Assembly (NCBI GenBank): GCA_036676415.1
Contig: JAKFCX010000025.1
Coordinates: 124,001-188,000, forward strand
Direction: 5' to 3'
DNA: 64,000 bases
Origin: JAEZDC01 sp036676415
Lineage (GTDB): Bacteria; Bacteroidota; Bacteroidia; Chitinophagales; Chitinophagaceae
Below the pieces are notes generated by a model that ran no database searches, was not told the DNA's origin, and saw nothing but the letters and a program-made list of their open reading frames with translations. Below are positions 8,855-17,659 of this stretch, in pieces (position 1 is the stretch's first letter; the number at the start of each line of letters is the position of its first letter). Both the position numbers and the translations under genes were made by a program.

Positions 8855-10246
8855 ATGAGCCTGGAGGAAGTACAACCAACAATACAGGAGCAGTTTGAAG
8901 AAGTGATCCAGTCTGAGGATAAACTGCAGATCCGTGATTTTCTGAATGACCAGAACATCAGTGATGTGGCTGAGCTCATTTATGAGTATGAAGATTACGA
9001 TAGCCAGATTATAGCCAATATGGCCATACACCGTGCTGCCATGGTGTTTAAGATACTCGATGTTAGCAGCCAGAAGAAGATCATTAAACAACTTCCATCG
9101 AGTAAAACGGCTGAGCTGCTCAACGAATTGCCTGCTGATGACCGTACTGACTTTCTTGAAGAACTTTCCCGAAGTACCATAAGAGATCTTATCAAGTTAC
9201 TTGATCCTGAAGAAAGAAAGGTTACACTTGCAATGCTGGGTTATCCGGAAGATTCTGTAGGAAGACTAATGACGCCGGACTATGTGTATGTATATGCACA
9301 TAACACGGTAACCGAAGTATTAACGACGGTTAGAAGATTTGCACGCAACAGTGAAACGATCGATGTGCTGTACATCATTAATGAGAATGGTGAACTGATC
9401 GATGATATCAGGATCAGAGATATCATTCTTGCTGCCCCTGATAAAAGAGTAGATGAACTGATCGATGGAAGGGTGATCACACTTAATGTAAACGACGACC
9501 AGGAACATGCCAGCCAGGTATTCAAAATGAATAATCGTATGGCCTTACCTGTGGTAGATGATAATAACATTCTCCTTGGCATTGTTACGATTGATGACAT
9601 GTTATGGGTTGCCAATGAAGAGTTCAGTGAAGATATACAGATGATCGGTGGTACCCAGGCTTTTGAAGAACCTTATCTCGATATTCCTATTCTTAAGTTG
9701 TTCAAGAAACGTGTAGGATGGCTCATCATTTTATTCCTGGGAGAATTACTCACCGCTTCTGTAATGAAATATTTTGAGGATGAAATTGCAAAAGCAGTGG
9801 TGCTGGCTTTATTCATTCCATTGATCATTTCGAGTGGAGGTAATAGTGGATCCCAGGCATCAACCCTTATCATACAAGCTATGGCTGTAGGTGAAGTAAC
9901 CATTGCAGATTGGTGGAGAGTGATGAGAAGAGAGATCATCAGTGGATTATTGTTAGGAACTGTGTTAGGTGTTATAGGATATTTCAGAATAGCCATCTGG
10001 CATTCATTTATGCCCGAACTTTATGCTGATGCATGGATGGAAGTAGGATTTACCATTGGTTTTTCATTACTGGGTATTGTACTGTGGGGTACACTAACAG
10101 GCTCTATGCTACCTTTGATATTAAAGAAACTTGGAGCTGATCCTGCTGTATCATCTGCACCTTTCGTAGCAACATTGGTGGATGTAACAGGATTGATCAT
10201 ATATTTTAGTTTTGCATACTTATTCTTACAGGGAATTATGTTGTAA
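8855..10246 (+). CDS. mgtE: Magnesium transporter MgtE
   Basis: A 463-residue MgtE: an N-terminal superhelical domain with repeated helices (about 1-120), two CBS domains (about 125-245, with GRLMTPDYVYV opening the first and ALPVVDDNNILLGIVTIDDM in the second), a plug helix, and five transmembrane segments from about residue 275. The membrane part carries the family's SSGGNSGSQASTLIIQAMA pore motif. The CBS/N domains gate the channel by sensing cytosolic Mg2+. I chose ATG 8855 (MSLEEVQPTIQ); a TAATTTG element ends only 4 bp before it. Confidence 0.95.
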   Translation: MSLEEVQPTIQEQFEEVIQSEDKLQIRDFLNDQNISDVAELIYEYEDYDSQIIANMAIHRAAMVFKILDVSSQKKIIKQLPSSKTAELLNELPADDRTDFLEELSRSTIRDLIKLLDPEERKVTLAMLGYPEDSVGRLMTPDYVYVYAHNTVTEVLTTVRRFARNSETIDVLYIINENGELIDDIRIRDIILAAPDKRVDELIDGRVITLNVNDDQEHASQVFKMNNRMALPVVDDNNILLGIVTIDDMLWVANEEFSEDIQMIGGTQAFEEPYLDIPILKLFKKRVGWLIILFLGELLTASVMKYFEDEIAKAVVLALFIPLIISSGGNSGSQASTLIIQAMAVGEVTIADWWRVMRREIISGLLLGTVLGVIGYFRIAIWHSFMPELYADAWMEVGFTIGFSLLGIVLWGTLTGSMLPLILKKLGADPAVSSAPFVATLVDVTGLIIYFSFAYLFLQGIML

Positions 10247-10273
10247 CAGGGTTTTGGTTCGCTATTTAACATC

Positions 10274-10289
10274 GTTGTGTCACTCACTT
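10274..10289 (-). repeat. Dispersed palindrome family, single T arm
   Basis: GTTGTGTCACTCACTT on the plus strand, a perfect T arm in inverted orientation followed by GTAC. It lies between mgtE and the Gmad2 lipoprotein gene, and a spurious GTG-started extension of that gene would run through it. Confidence 0.85.
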
Positions 10290-10342
10290 GTACTGAAGAA
10301 TATGCTTCAGCATGGAAGATGACTCAACAAAAAACACTATCT

Positions 10343-10810
10343 ATGAAACATCTGTATTTCGTTGTGGCTTGTGTCCTTATCATTTCCTGTGCACAGCAGG
10401 AAGACAGGTCAGCAACTGATTCAACTAATGTTAAAACAACTGATACATTCAGTACCAAAGATCCTTCATTAGATGAAGTGCATGTGCATGGAGAAGATAC
10501 GGTAGATGTGTATTCGAATCAAAGATTTAAGAACGTATACGTTGAGAAACTCAGTGATACTTCATTCAGAATAACTGGTAAAGCCCAGGTGTTTGAAGCT
10601 GCATTTGGTTGGGTGATAGAAGATGGTCATAATGAATTACAATCCGGACATGGAATGACAGATGCAGGTGCACCTGAATTTGGCAACTTCAGTTTTGTAG
10701 TAAATGTAAAGAAGCAAAGACCAAATTCAACGCTTCATCTCATTTTGTTTGAATCAAGCCCGAACGATGGAAGCAGGCAATTTGAACTGCCTGTTCCATT
10801 GAAAAACTAA
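10343..10810 (+). CDS. Gmad2-domain lipoprotein
   Basis: A 155-residue exported lipoprotein. MKHLYFVVACVLIISCAQQ is a lipoprotein signal with C16 as the lipidated cysteine. The rest resembles the Gmad2 immunoglobulin-like domain: FRITGKAQVFEAAFGWVIED, then the glycine/alanine turn GMTDAGAPEFGNF and LILFESSPNDGSRQFELPVP. Gmad2 domains occur in spore-germination and surface proteins and may bind other proteins or carbohydrate; the role here is unknown. I choose ATG 10343 because the longer frame starts inside a dispersed repeat arm and lacks a signal peptide. Its stop overlaps the convergent gene by 4 bp. Confidence 0.8.
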   Translation: MKHLYFVVACVLIISCAQQEDRSATDSTNVKTTDTFSTKDPSLDEVHVHGEDTVDVYSNQRFKNVYVEKLSDTSFRITGKAQVFEAAFGWVIEDGHNELQSGHGMTDAGAPEFGNFSFVVNVKKQRPNSTLHLILFESSPNDGSRQFELPVPLKN

Positions 10811-11253
10811 GTATTGAAAATATTCTTTGTGTCTTCAGTGAGTTTCAGGTAAGTTTTCCTTTTAACCAATGAAAAGAAGAGGAAATATAAAGCAACAATC
10901 ACCAGGATAACTGCCCTGACCAGTTCAAAGTTCTGCGGCTTTTCAATATTAAGCCATTGAAGCACCAAACTTGATACTAATGAGCCGATAAAAAGAATAT
11001 ACACAAACCAGAAATAAGGCATGTTACTCTCTACCTGCAGGAACTTCACATCATTCTCATTCACGTTCAGCTCATAAGTATTGCTGCTATACCAGTTCAT
11101 TTTACACTGAACAGTATGAACACCTGCTGCAACAGTATACTCTTCAGGATTACCTCTTAAAACATCTCCTGCTTTTGTGCCATCAATATAAACGGAAAAT
11201 CTTCTTAAGCGTTGCTGAAATGATGGTTTGGGGTTGATTACAATTTTTGCCAT
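10807..11253 (-). CDS. Membrane protein of unknown function
   Basis: A 148-residue protein I do not recognise. The first 75 residues look like a small beta domain (VYIDGTKAGDVLRGNPEEYT and AAGVHTVQCKMNW resemble PEGA-type repeats that present a ligand on the cell surface). Two hydrophobic helices follow at about residues 80-100 and 110-128, then a charged tail. It begins 1 bp after aspartate kinase ends on the same strand, so it is probably expressed from the lysC promoter. Confidence 0.65.
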   Translation of the reverse strand: MAKIVINPKPSFQQRLRRFSVYIDGTKAGDVLRGNPEEYTVAAGVHTVQCKMNWYSSNTYELNVNENDVKFLQVESNMPYFWFVYILFIGSLVSSLVLQWLNIEKPQNFELVRAVILVIVALYFLFFSLVKRKTYLKLTEDTKNIFNT

Positions 11254-11254
11254 G

Positions 11255-12574
11255 TTACAAGTTAAACAATCCTTTATTCAAAAGTTGTAATGTTTGTGTT
11301 TTTACATTTCCTGGTATCAATAAAGATATGTTATGTCTGCTGCCACCATAACTCACCATTCTCACAGGTATGTCTTTAATAGATTCAAATAACGCAGCCA
11401 GGATCTCTTTGGTTTCTGCGATCTCGTTTCCAACAATAGAAACGATGGTTTGATCAGTATCTATTTCAACAGTTCCGAAAGATTCCAGTTCTTCCAGTAT
11501 ATCTTTTAAATGGGAATCATTATCGATGGTAACAGAAACGGCCACTTCAGAGGTCGTGATCATATCAATAGACGTCCGGTACTTTTCAAATACTTCAAAT
11601 ACTTTTCTTAAGAAACCATAAGCTAATAACATTCTACTGCTTTTGATATTGATCGCAATGATTCCATCTTTTGCTGCAACAGCTTTCACTCCAACACTGG
11701 CAGCAGATTCTTCGATTGTAGTGCCTTTGTCTTCCGGCTGCATCGTGTTCAACAACTTTACCGGCACTTTATACATCTGTGCCGGCCAGATAGAAGCAGG
11801 ATGAAGGATCTTGGCTCCGAAATAAGCCAGCTCAGCAGCTTCTTCAAAACTGAGTTGCTCAATAGCCACTGTTTTATCAACGATCCTCGGATCATTGTTG
11901 TGCATTCCACTGATGTCGGTCCATATTTCACAAACACTTGCATTGATTGCAGCAGCGATCAAAGAAGCACTGTAATCGCTACCACCACGTTTTAGATTAT
12001 CTACTTCTCCCCTTGCATTTCTGCATATATAACCTTGTGTGATGAATATTGAAACATCTTTATGTTGCTTCAACAGTTGTGATAGTTTAAAACTGATATC
12101 TTTTACCTGCGGTTCATCATTCGCATCAATACTCATAAAATCAAGTGCAGGAAGTAATGCATGTTTAACGCTCTGCTCAGTCAGATAAACAGAAAAAAGT
12201 TTGGTACTCAACAATTCACCTTGTGCAAGAATGTCTTTATTCAAGGCTTCGCTGAAAGATATCTTTAGAATGATATTGAGAAATTCAAAATGCTCATCAA
12301 TGATCTTGTAGGCAGCATTTCTCGCTTCAGCTGATTGCACAAGACCCGGAACAAAATCCCTGTAATGCGCTTCCAGTTTATCGATATTATGTTTGGCAGC
12401 TTGCTTATCAAACACCGCTAAGTTATTGCTAATGTCTACTAGAGCATTGGTGGTTCCGCTTAAAGCAGACAGCACAACAATCTTTGGCTGATCGTCTCTT
12501 TGAATCAATTCTGCCACCTGGCGCATTCGTTCCGGCTTACCCACACTGGTTCCGCCAAACTTCATAATTTTCAT
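11255..12574 (-). CDS. lysC: Aspartate kinase
   Basis: A 439-residue monofunctional aspartokinase, the first step (L-aspartate to aspartyl phosphate) of lysine, threonine, methionine and diaminopimelate synthesis. It shows the N-terminal MKIMKFGGTSVGKPERM, the catalytic LKRGGSDYSASLIAAAI (about residue 200) and two C-terminal ACT domains (about 300-439) that normally bind the inhibitory amino acid. It may supply diaminopimelate for the nearby cell-wall cluster, but it has its own promoter and is separated from ftsZ by 523 bp. An exact TACTTTTG promoter lies 21 bp upstream. Confidence 0.95.
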   Translation of the reverse strand: MKIMKFGGTSVGKPERMRQVAELIQRDDQPKIVVLSALSGTTNALVDISNNLAVFDKQAAKHNIDKLEAHYRDFVPGLVQSAEARNAAYKIIDEHFEFLNIILKISFSEALNKDILAQGELLSTKLFSVYLTEQSVKHALLPALDFMSIDANDEPQVKDISFKLSQLLKQHKDVSIFITQGYICRNARGEVDNLKRGGSDYSASLIAAAINASVCEIWTDISGMHNNDPRIVDKTVAIEQLSFEEAAELAYFGAKILHPASIWPAQMYKVPVKLLNTMQPEDKGTTIEESAASVGVKAVAAKDGIIAINIKSSRMLLAYGFLRKVFEVFEKYRTSIDMITTSEVAVSVTIDNDSHLKDILEELESFGTVEIDTDQTIVSIVGNEIAETKEILAALFESIKDIPVRMVSYGGSRHNISLLIPGNVKTQTLQLLNKGLFNL

Positions 12575-12595
12575 GATCGGTTGATATTAGAGCTG

Positions 12596-12603
12596 CAAAA
12601 GTA
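12596..12603 (-). promoter_or_regulatory. TAnnTTTG promoter element of lysC
   Basis: TACTTTTG on the minus strand, an exact match to the Bacteroidota -7 consensus, ends 21 bp upstream of the lysC ATG. Confidence 0.6.
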
Positions 12604-13029
12604 AGGGAGAGAACGATCTGAGGTGAAATATACTCAGTAAGCTATCCAAACAAGCAATAACCTGATTTTCATTGAGTTTAAGGCAGGAAAGACTTAAACA
12701 AAGAGTATAGAAATAAATAGCAGTATCGTAACGAGATAAAAGAGAAACTGCTCATTCCTTTGTGTAATATTTATTTGCATAAAGGTGTTTTTAGATTCTA
12801 AGTGTGTAAATCAATCGCTGTACCAGAATAAAGGTAAAATATCAGTTGTGCAACATTGATGAGGTTGATCAAGCATAAACACGATCAGGATCATAGTATT
12901 TCTGAATGTTCAATGCCGTCTTGGAATTGCTCAGGCCACACCAGAAAGTACAAGAGTGCGACGCAAGTAAAGTTGATAGTAGTACTCACGCTGATACACA
13001 AAAGCCTGCTTCGTTTCACTCGAAATGAC
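12604..13029. other. Intergenic region between ftsZ and lysC
   Basis: The 523-bp gap (12575-13097) is the only stretch over 300 bp without a gene. It holds the lysC promoter at one end, a single C arm at 12952-12967 and the ftsZ terminator at the other end. A 70-codon plus-strand frame at 12856-13068 crosses the repeat arm and the terminator and looks non-coding. Nothing else was recognised. Confidence 0.6.
12952..12967 (+). repeat. Dispersed palindrome family, single C arm
   Basis: AAGAGTGCGACGCAAG preceded by GTAC, one base from the usual C arm. No partner T arm was found within about 200 bp. Confidence 0.8.
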
Positions 13030-13060
13030 AAAAAAACTCCCCCGAAAATTCGAGGGAGTT
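13030..13060 (-). terminator. Terminator of the dcw cluster after ftsZ
   Basis: Read on the minus strand, AACTCCC and GGGAGTT arms flank a short loop and are followed by seven Ts, 38 bp after the ftsZ stop. It closes the minus-strand dcw cluster. Confidence 0.85.
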
Positions 13061-13097
13061 ACAACTAAAACACCTTGGGTTTTTCTATAAACAACGG

Positions 13098-15017
13098 TCA
13101 GTCTGGTTTCTTACCATCCAAAAACGTATTGATCGAAGAGATGTTTGTTTGATGAGTATTCTCATCTTTATTCACTGTGTATTTGCTGTAGAAATTTTCT
13201 ACAGATGTAAGGGAGCTGCCGAAGAGTTCCATGTTACGGCGGACATAGGCTGGTACCGAATCAAACTCATTGTTTGGATCTGAAGAATTCATGTTGAAGG
13301 ACAAATTCCTTAACTTCTGAATTCTTTCTGCAGCCCTGCGTTTTTGGTCTTCTGCATCGTCCAGCGGAGCCAGATCCTCTGCAGGAATTGAGGGCTGTTG
13401 TTCCATTTTTGTTTGCAACCTAGCTTTGTCCGCCGTTTGTGGATCTTCCTCCTTTTCTACCAGCTTCATTTCGAATTCCGGTTCTTCTTCAATGGGCTTT
13501 GCAGCAGGAGTTGTTTCTAACGGTTTGGATTGTACCGGTGTGGCTTGTTCATAGTTTATTGCAGCAGGCTTCTGATCAGGAATCTGTGCATAGATATTGG
13601 ACGGCTTAGCTAAGAATGTATGATCGTTTCTTGATTCTTCTTTAACCGGGTGATCTGTAAGTTTGAAATTTAATTCTTCCGGCACCTCATTCACCACCGG
13701 TTGTTCTGTTATTGGTTGCACCGGACCTGTAATCTCCGGAGTTAATTCAAAATGGATGATTGAATTGTCAGCTGGGGACTTAGATGCTTCCGGAATATGC
13801 AGCTCCATCAACTCTAAAGATTCCCTGTTATCGATCCATGATGGTTGCAATACTTCTTCACTCACCACTGAAGATTGTAAGCTATCAGACAGTGTTGGAG
13901 CAAAAGGATCCTTATCCGGTAAAGGCAAAGATTGTTGCTGGTACATTTTCTTTTCTTCACCTTCCATTCCTAACGTCATAACAATCTTCTCAGGCTTTGG
14001 TTCAGCTTTTACATTCACTGCCGGAATGTTGAACTTATCTGCAAATGGATCTTTGTGTTCAAATCCGGTGGCAATTAAAGTAATGCTGATATTGTTACCG
14101 ATGGTATTATCATAACCCATACCCATGATAACGTCAGTAGCTTCACCAGCCTGCATTCTCAGGTAAGTATTGATCACTTCGATCTCATCCATTGTACATT
14201 CATGTTCACCTTCAGGTGAATTGATGTTGAGCAATAACCATTTTGCACCACGAATATCATTGTCATTCAACAACGGACTGTTCAATGCTTCTTCAATTGC
14301 TTTCTGTGCACGATCTTCTCCTTCTGCTTCTGCACTTCCCAGGATCGCTACACCACCATTCTTCATAACAGTGCATACATCGGCAAAGTCAACAATGATA
14401 TGACCTTTACTATTGATGATATCGGTGATACATTTTGCTGCAGTAGCAAGTACATTATCAGCCTTACCAAAAGCTTCTTTCATCTTCAGGTTACCGTACT
14501 GCATTCTTAATTTATCGTTGCTGATTACAAGCAATGTATCAACAAAAGGTTTCAGTTCCCTAATACCTTCTTCAGCCTGTTTCATTCTTCTTGGTCCTTC
14601 AAAACCAAAAGGTGTGGTAACGATACCAACAGTAAGAATTCCCAGCTCACGGCAAATTTTTGCAATGATCGGAGCACCTCCTGTTCCTGTTCCACCACCC
14701 ATACCAGCACAAACAAATGCCATTTTGGTGTTGACTTCAAGAATGCGTTTGATTTCTTCTAATGACTCTTCAGTAGCCAGTTTACCAACTTCAGGATTTG
14801 CTCCTGCTCCCAAACCTTGTGTAAGGTGTGGCCCCAGTTGAATCTTATTTGGAATTTTACTTTGCTCTAAAGCTTTGGCATCTGTGTTACAGATAATGAA
14901 GTCAACTCCTTCAATGTCGTGAGAGTACATGAAGTTAACAGCATTGCTTCCACCACCACCAACACCAAGAACTTTGATGATGGAAGATTTTTGTTTTGGC
15001 AGATCAAAGTGTATCAT
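13098..15017 (-). CDS. ftsZ: Cell division protein FtsZ
   Basis: FtsZ is the tubulin-like GTPase that polymerises into the division ring. The GTP-binding signature GMGGGTGTGGAPI (about residue 105) and the GVGGGGSNAVN motif at residue 20 are intact; the T7-loop region follows. At 639 residues it is much longer than the roughly 380-residue E. coli protein. The globular part ends near 330 and about 300 residues of low-complexity Pro/Glu/Gln-rich linker precede the conserved end NISSINTFLDGKKPD, as in other Chitinophagaceae-like FtsZ. Last gene of the dcw cluster, followed by a terminator. Confidence 0.97.
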   Translation of the reverse strand: MIHFDLPKQKSSIIKVLGVGGGGSNAVNFMYSHDIEGVDFIICNTDAKALEQSKIPNKIQLGPHLTQGLGAGANPEVGKLATEESLEEIKRILEVNTKMAFVCAGMGGGTGTGGAPIIAKICRELGILTVGIVTTPFGFEGPRRMKQAEEGIRELKPFVDTLLVISNDKLRMQYGNLKMKEAFGKADNVLATAAKCITDIINSKGHIIVDFADVCTVMKNGGVAILGSAEAEGEDRAQKAIEEALNSPLLNDNDIRGAKWLLLNINSPEGEHECTMDEIEVINTYLRMQAGEATDVIMGMGYDNTIGNNISITLIATGFEHKDPFADKFNIPAVNVKAEPKPEKIVMTLGMEGEEKKMYQQQSLPLPDKDPFAPTLSDSLQSSVVSEEVLQPSWIDNRESLELMELHIPEASKSPADNSIIHFELTPEITGPVQPITEQPVVNEVPEELNFKLTDHPVKEESRNDHTFLAKPSNIYAQIPDQKPAAINYEQATPVQSKPLETTPAAKPIEEEPEFEMKLVEKEEDPQTADKARLQTKMEQQPSIPAEDLAPLDDAEDQKRRAAERIQKLRNLSFNMNSSDPNNEFDSVPAYVRRNMELFGSSLTSVENFYSKYTVNKDENTHQTNISSINTFLDGKKPD

Positions 15018-15075
15018 AATACGGAATTTAGAATTTGTGGTTAGTATGTGTTATGGTCCTGATTTATTTTAATGG

Positions 15076-15139
15076 TTAGCGTTATGAATTAATGAGTGTA
15101 GAGTAAGCCGACTCAAAATTCTTAACGCTTCACTCTAAA
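15076..15139. repeat. Weak heptamer-repeat array between ftsZ and ftsA
   Basis: Runs such as TTAGCGT-TATGAAT and CTCAAAA-TTCTTAA-CGCTTCA-CTCTAAA show a degenerate 7-bp period like the clearer arrays elsewhere. It fills most of the ftsZ-ftsA gap and touches the ftsA stop codon. This is the weakest array called. Confidence 0.4.
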
Positions 15140-16541
15140 TTTTCTTGTCTTCCTCTTCTTTAAACAACTCGATCAAATTATTCTTGAACTTATCCCAGAA
15201 GCCATTGATATTTTTCCTGCCTCTCATGTTCACTAATTCTTCTTTCGCTATTTCAGTTGGAGGAGGAGCAACAGCAGATGTCTTCAAACTGTCTGGCACT
15301 TCCACTTTTCTGAACTTGTTTAAGAACTCTTTACGCTTATGTTCATAATCATTATAACCTTTCAGAATAAGACCAATACAAGTTGAATACATTGGGTTCT
15401 TCAGGTCTTCGATATGGTTGGCAGCAAGATGTTCGTTTGGATAACCAATTCTGGCATTCAATCCTGTAACATATTCTGTTAACTGTATCAAATGTTTTAA
15501 CTGAGCACCACCACCGGTGAGTATCACACCACCGTTCAATGCTCTTTGATCTAATCCAACCTGCTTCAGATGGTATGAAACAAAATCAAGTATCTCACTC
15601 ATTCGAGCCTGGATGATATTTGCAAGATTCTTTACACTGATTTCTTTTGCAGGCATTCCTCTTAAACCCGGAATAGTAATGAAAGCATTTGACTTTGTTT
15701 CATCGCTCAAAGCAGAACCGAATTGCTTCTTCATTGCTTCGGCTTGTTGTTTCAACACACCCAATCCCATTTTGATGTCGTTCGTGATGTTCTCACCACC
15801 AAATGGAATTACTGCTGTATGTTTCAAAATTCCTTCATAGAATACGGCAAGGTCAGATGTACCACCACCAATATCAAGGATAGCAACACCGGCTTCAACG
15901 TCCATATCACTCATAACTGCTGAGGCAGAAGCCAAAGGCTGCAACACAAGATCTTTTGTATTCAATCCACTTCTTTCTACAGAACGATTGATGTTACGAA
16001 TGGCATTACGATCACCTGTGATGATGTGAAAATTAGCTCCAACCTTTACACCATTGTATCCAACCGGATCTTTGATGTTCTGGAAATTATCAACATGAAA
16101 TTCCTGCGGTATCACATCAATAATCTGGTCTCCTGCAGGAATAAATGTTTTGCGTTGATTCTCGATCAGTTGTTCAACTTCCCAGCGTTGAATTTCTGTA
16201 TCAGGATCATTACGAACCATGTCACCACGAGTTTGTAAACTCTTGATGTGATGGCCTGCAATTCCAACATACACCTCAGAAATTTCAAGGTCAGGATTAC
16301 TCTGGATGCAATTATTCATTGCTTCCTGTATGGCTTTGATCGTTTGATCAATATTCAGCACCTGGCCATGCTGAACACCGTTTGAGTTGGCTCTTCCAAA
16401 TCCAAGGATCTCGAGTTTTCCATACTCATTTTTTCTTCCTGCGATAGCAGCAATCTTGGTTGTTCCAATGTCAAGCCCCACGATAATTGGAGCTTCACGC
16501 ATTGCTACAGCATTCTCGTTGTTTGCTGTATTTGTGTTCAT
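15135..16541 (-). CDS. ftsA: Cell division protein FtsA
   Basis: FtsA is the actin-like ATPase that anchors FtsZ to the membrane and recruits later divisome proteins. The 468-residue protein has the actin-type phosphate-1 motif GLDIGTTKIAAIAGRKNE near the N-terminus, the phosphate-2 motif AILDIGGGTSDLAVF (about residue 222), and GGVILTGGGAQLKHL (about 345). The last 40 residues include an amphipathic stretch, INGFWDKFKNNLIELFKEEE, fitting the membrane-targeting helix. It lies 117 bp upstream of ftsZ. Confidence 0.96.
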   Translation of the reverse strand: MNTNTANNENAVAMREAPIIVGLDIGTTKIAAIAGRKNEYGKLEILGFGRANSNGVQHGQVLNIDQTIKAIQEAMNNCIQSNPDLEISEVYVGIAGHHIKSLQTRGDMVRNDPDTEIQRWEVEQLIENQRKTFIPAGDQIIDVIPQEFHVDNFQNIKDPVGYNGVKVGANFHIITGDRNAIRNINRSVERSGLNTKDLVLQPLASASAVMSDMDVEAGVAILDIGGGTSDLAVFYEGILKHTAVIPFGGENITNDIKMGLGVLKQQAEAMKKQFGSALSDETKSNAFITIPGLRGMPAKEISVKNLANIIQARMSEILDFVSYHLKQVGLDQRALNGGVILTGGGAQLKHLIQLTEYVTGLNARIGYPNEHLAANHIEDLKNPMYSTCIGLILKGYNDYEHKRKEFLNKFRKVEVPDSLKTSAVAPPPTEIAKEELVNMRGRKNINGFWDKFKNNLIELFKEEEDKKI

Positions 16542-16573
16542 AGATATGTGTGTTTTAGTTGTTACGTTTTTTA

Positions 16574-16606
16574 GACTATGGACAGTTGACTATTGACCAT
16601 AGTTTG
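16574..16606. repeat. Heptamer-repeat array between ftsA and ftsQ
   Basis: Units GACTATG, GACAGTT, GACTATT, GACCATA follow each other exactly 7 bp apart, then GTTTG. Non-coding gap of the dcw cluster, 30 bp before a dispersed T arm. Confidence 0.75.
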
Positions 16607-16636
16607 TTTCCAGCTCTATCACTTCTCTCATCGTCT

Positions 16637-16652
16637 GTTGTGTCACTCACTT
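16637..16652 (-). repeat. Dispersed palindrome family, single T arm
   Basis: GTTGTGTCACTCACTT preceded by CATCGTCT, the same flank as the copy at 28218. It lies in the ftsA-ftsQ gap. Confidence 0.85.
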
Positions 16653-16690
16653 CATCGTTCTGATCTTTATGCTGCATGACTCATTCCCCT

Positions 16691-17617
16691 TTATCTTCCT
16701 CTCTTTAGTACAGCCTTTGGCTTCTTCTGCTGACCAGGTTTACTTGTTGAAACCTTTTCGGCTATTGGCTTAACCTGGACTGTATCCTTCATTGCTGTTT
16801 GTGATGTTTCCAGTGAGTTTTGTATTTGCTGCATAGCACTCACCGAATCAACCATTGGAACTACTCCACCTCTTTTTGTTGCTACCACCTGTCCATCATA
16901 CATTAGATTGATCGTTTCATATTTATCAAATCCCACCCTTGCACTCACATTTCTATAGAAGCTGAATAGTTTTTTAAACTTCTTATCCAAATCCTTTGCT
17001 TCTCCAAATTTGATAATGTGGTTTCCTATTACAGGCACCATGTCAAACTCATTTCCGGTTATGTCAACCTGTGCTATCTGTGCATACCAGAAACTGTCTG
17101 CATAGATATAATTGCTAAGGCGGATCACATCTTTCAATAATACACTATCAGGTTTTGAGAGTTTCTTCCCAAAAGGAAAACCAGTAAATACCGGAACTCT
17201 TGCAGAAAGCTTATCACTTAGCGGTAATACTTTACCAGAGCTATCCAGGTAGAAAGAATTTCCCGTTACGGTAAAAATTCTTGCTATCGGTTCTCGTTCT
17301 GTAATGCTCACCTGCAATACCTGTTTGTTGTCAAAGAACAATTCTGCGTTTTTTATCCATGGATCTTTTTCCAATGCTTCTTCAATATTCCTCAGGTCAA
17401 CCTGGTTCATTGAAACGCCAGCCAGGTTTCCTTTCTGTTTCAGTATCTCTTTAATATCTTTCTCATCTACAAACACATGTTCAGTTGCACCGACAACTTC
17501 TATCTGTATATCTTTAAAAATCTTAGCCGATTTTTTTTGCATCGCAGCAACCAATAACACTAGTGTACCAGTACCAGCCAGTATCCAAAGTGCTTGTATG
17601 ATTCGTTGCTTCCACAT
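16691..17617 (-). CDS. ftsQ: Cell division protein FtsQ
   Basis: A 308-residue FtsQ/DivIB-type protein: short cytoplasmic start MWKQRII, one transmembrane helix (about residues 6-27), then a periplasmic POTRA-like domain (FKDIQIEVVGATEHVFVDEK onward) and a beta domain. It links early and late divisome proteins. Position between murC and ftsA supports the call. I choose ATG 17617; the frame opens 39 bp further upstream, but that part is a heptamer array encoding MVVLFTIHYSPFT. The basic C-terminal tail, rich in Lys and Thr, is variable in the family. Confidence 0.88.
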   Translation of the reverse strand: MWKQRIIQALWILAGTGTLVLLVAAMQKKSAKIFKDIQIEVVGATEHVFVDEKDIKEILKQKGNLAGVSMNQVDLRNIEEALEKDPWIKNAELFFDNKQVLQVSITEREPIARIFTVTGNSFYLDSSGKVLPLSDKLSARVPVFTGFPFGKKLSKPDSVLLKDVIRLSNYIYADSFWYAQIAQVDITGNEFDMVPVIGNHIIKFGEAKDLDKKFKKLFSFYRNVSARVGFDKYETINLMYDGQVVATKRGGVVPMVDSVSAMQQIQNSLETSQTAMKDTVQVKPIAEKVSTSKPGQQKKPKAVLKRGR

Positions 17618-17647
17618 AGTGAATGGTGAATAGTGAATGGTGAATAG
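17618..17647. repeat. Heptamer-repeat array at the ftsQ start
   Basis: GTGAATG, GTGAATA, GTGAATG, GTGAATA in perfect 7-bp register, directly adjoining the ftsQ ATG and filling most of the murC-ftsQ gap. Confidence 0.85.
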
Positions 17648-17659
17648 CACCACCAACTA

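Noticed and set aside
10277..10342. GTG-started extension of the Gmad2 lipoprotein gene
   Set aside because: It runs through a dispersed repeat arm and removes the lipoprotein signal from the N-terminus.
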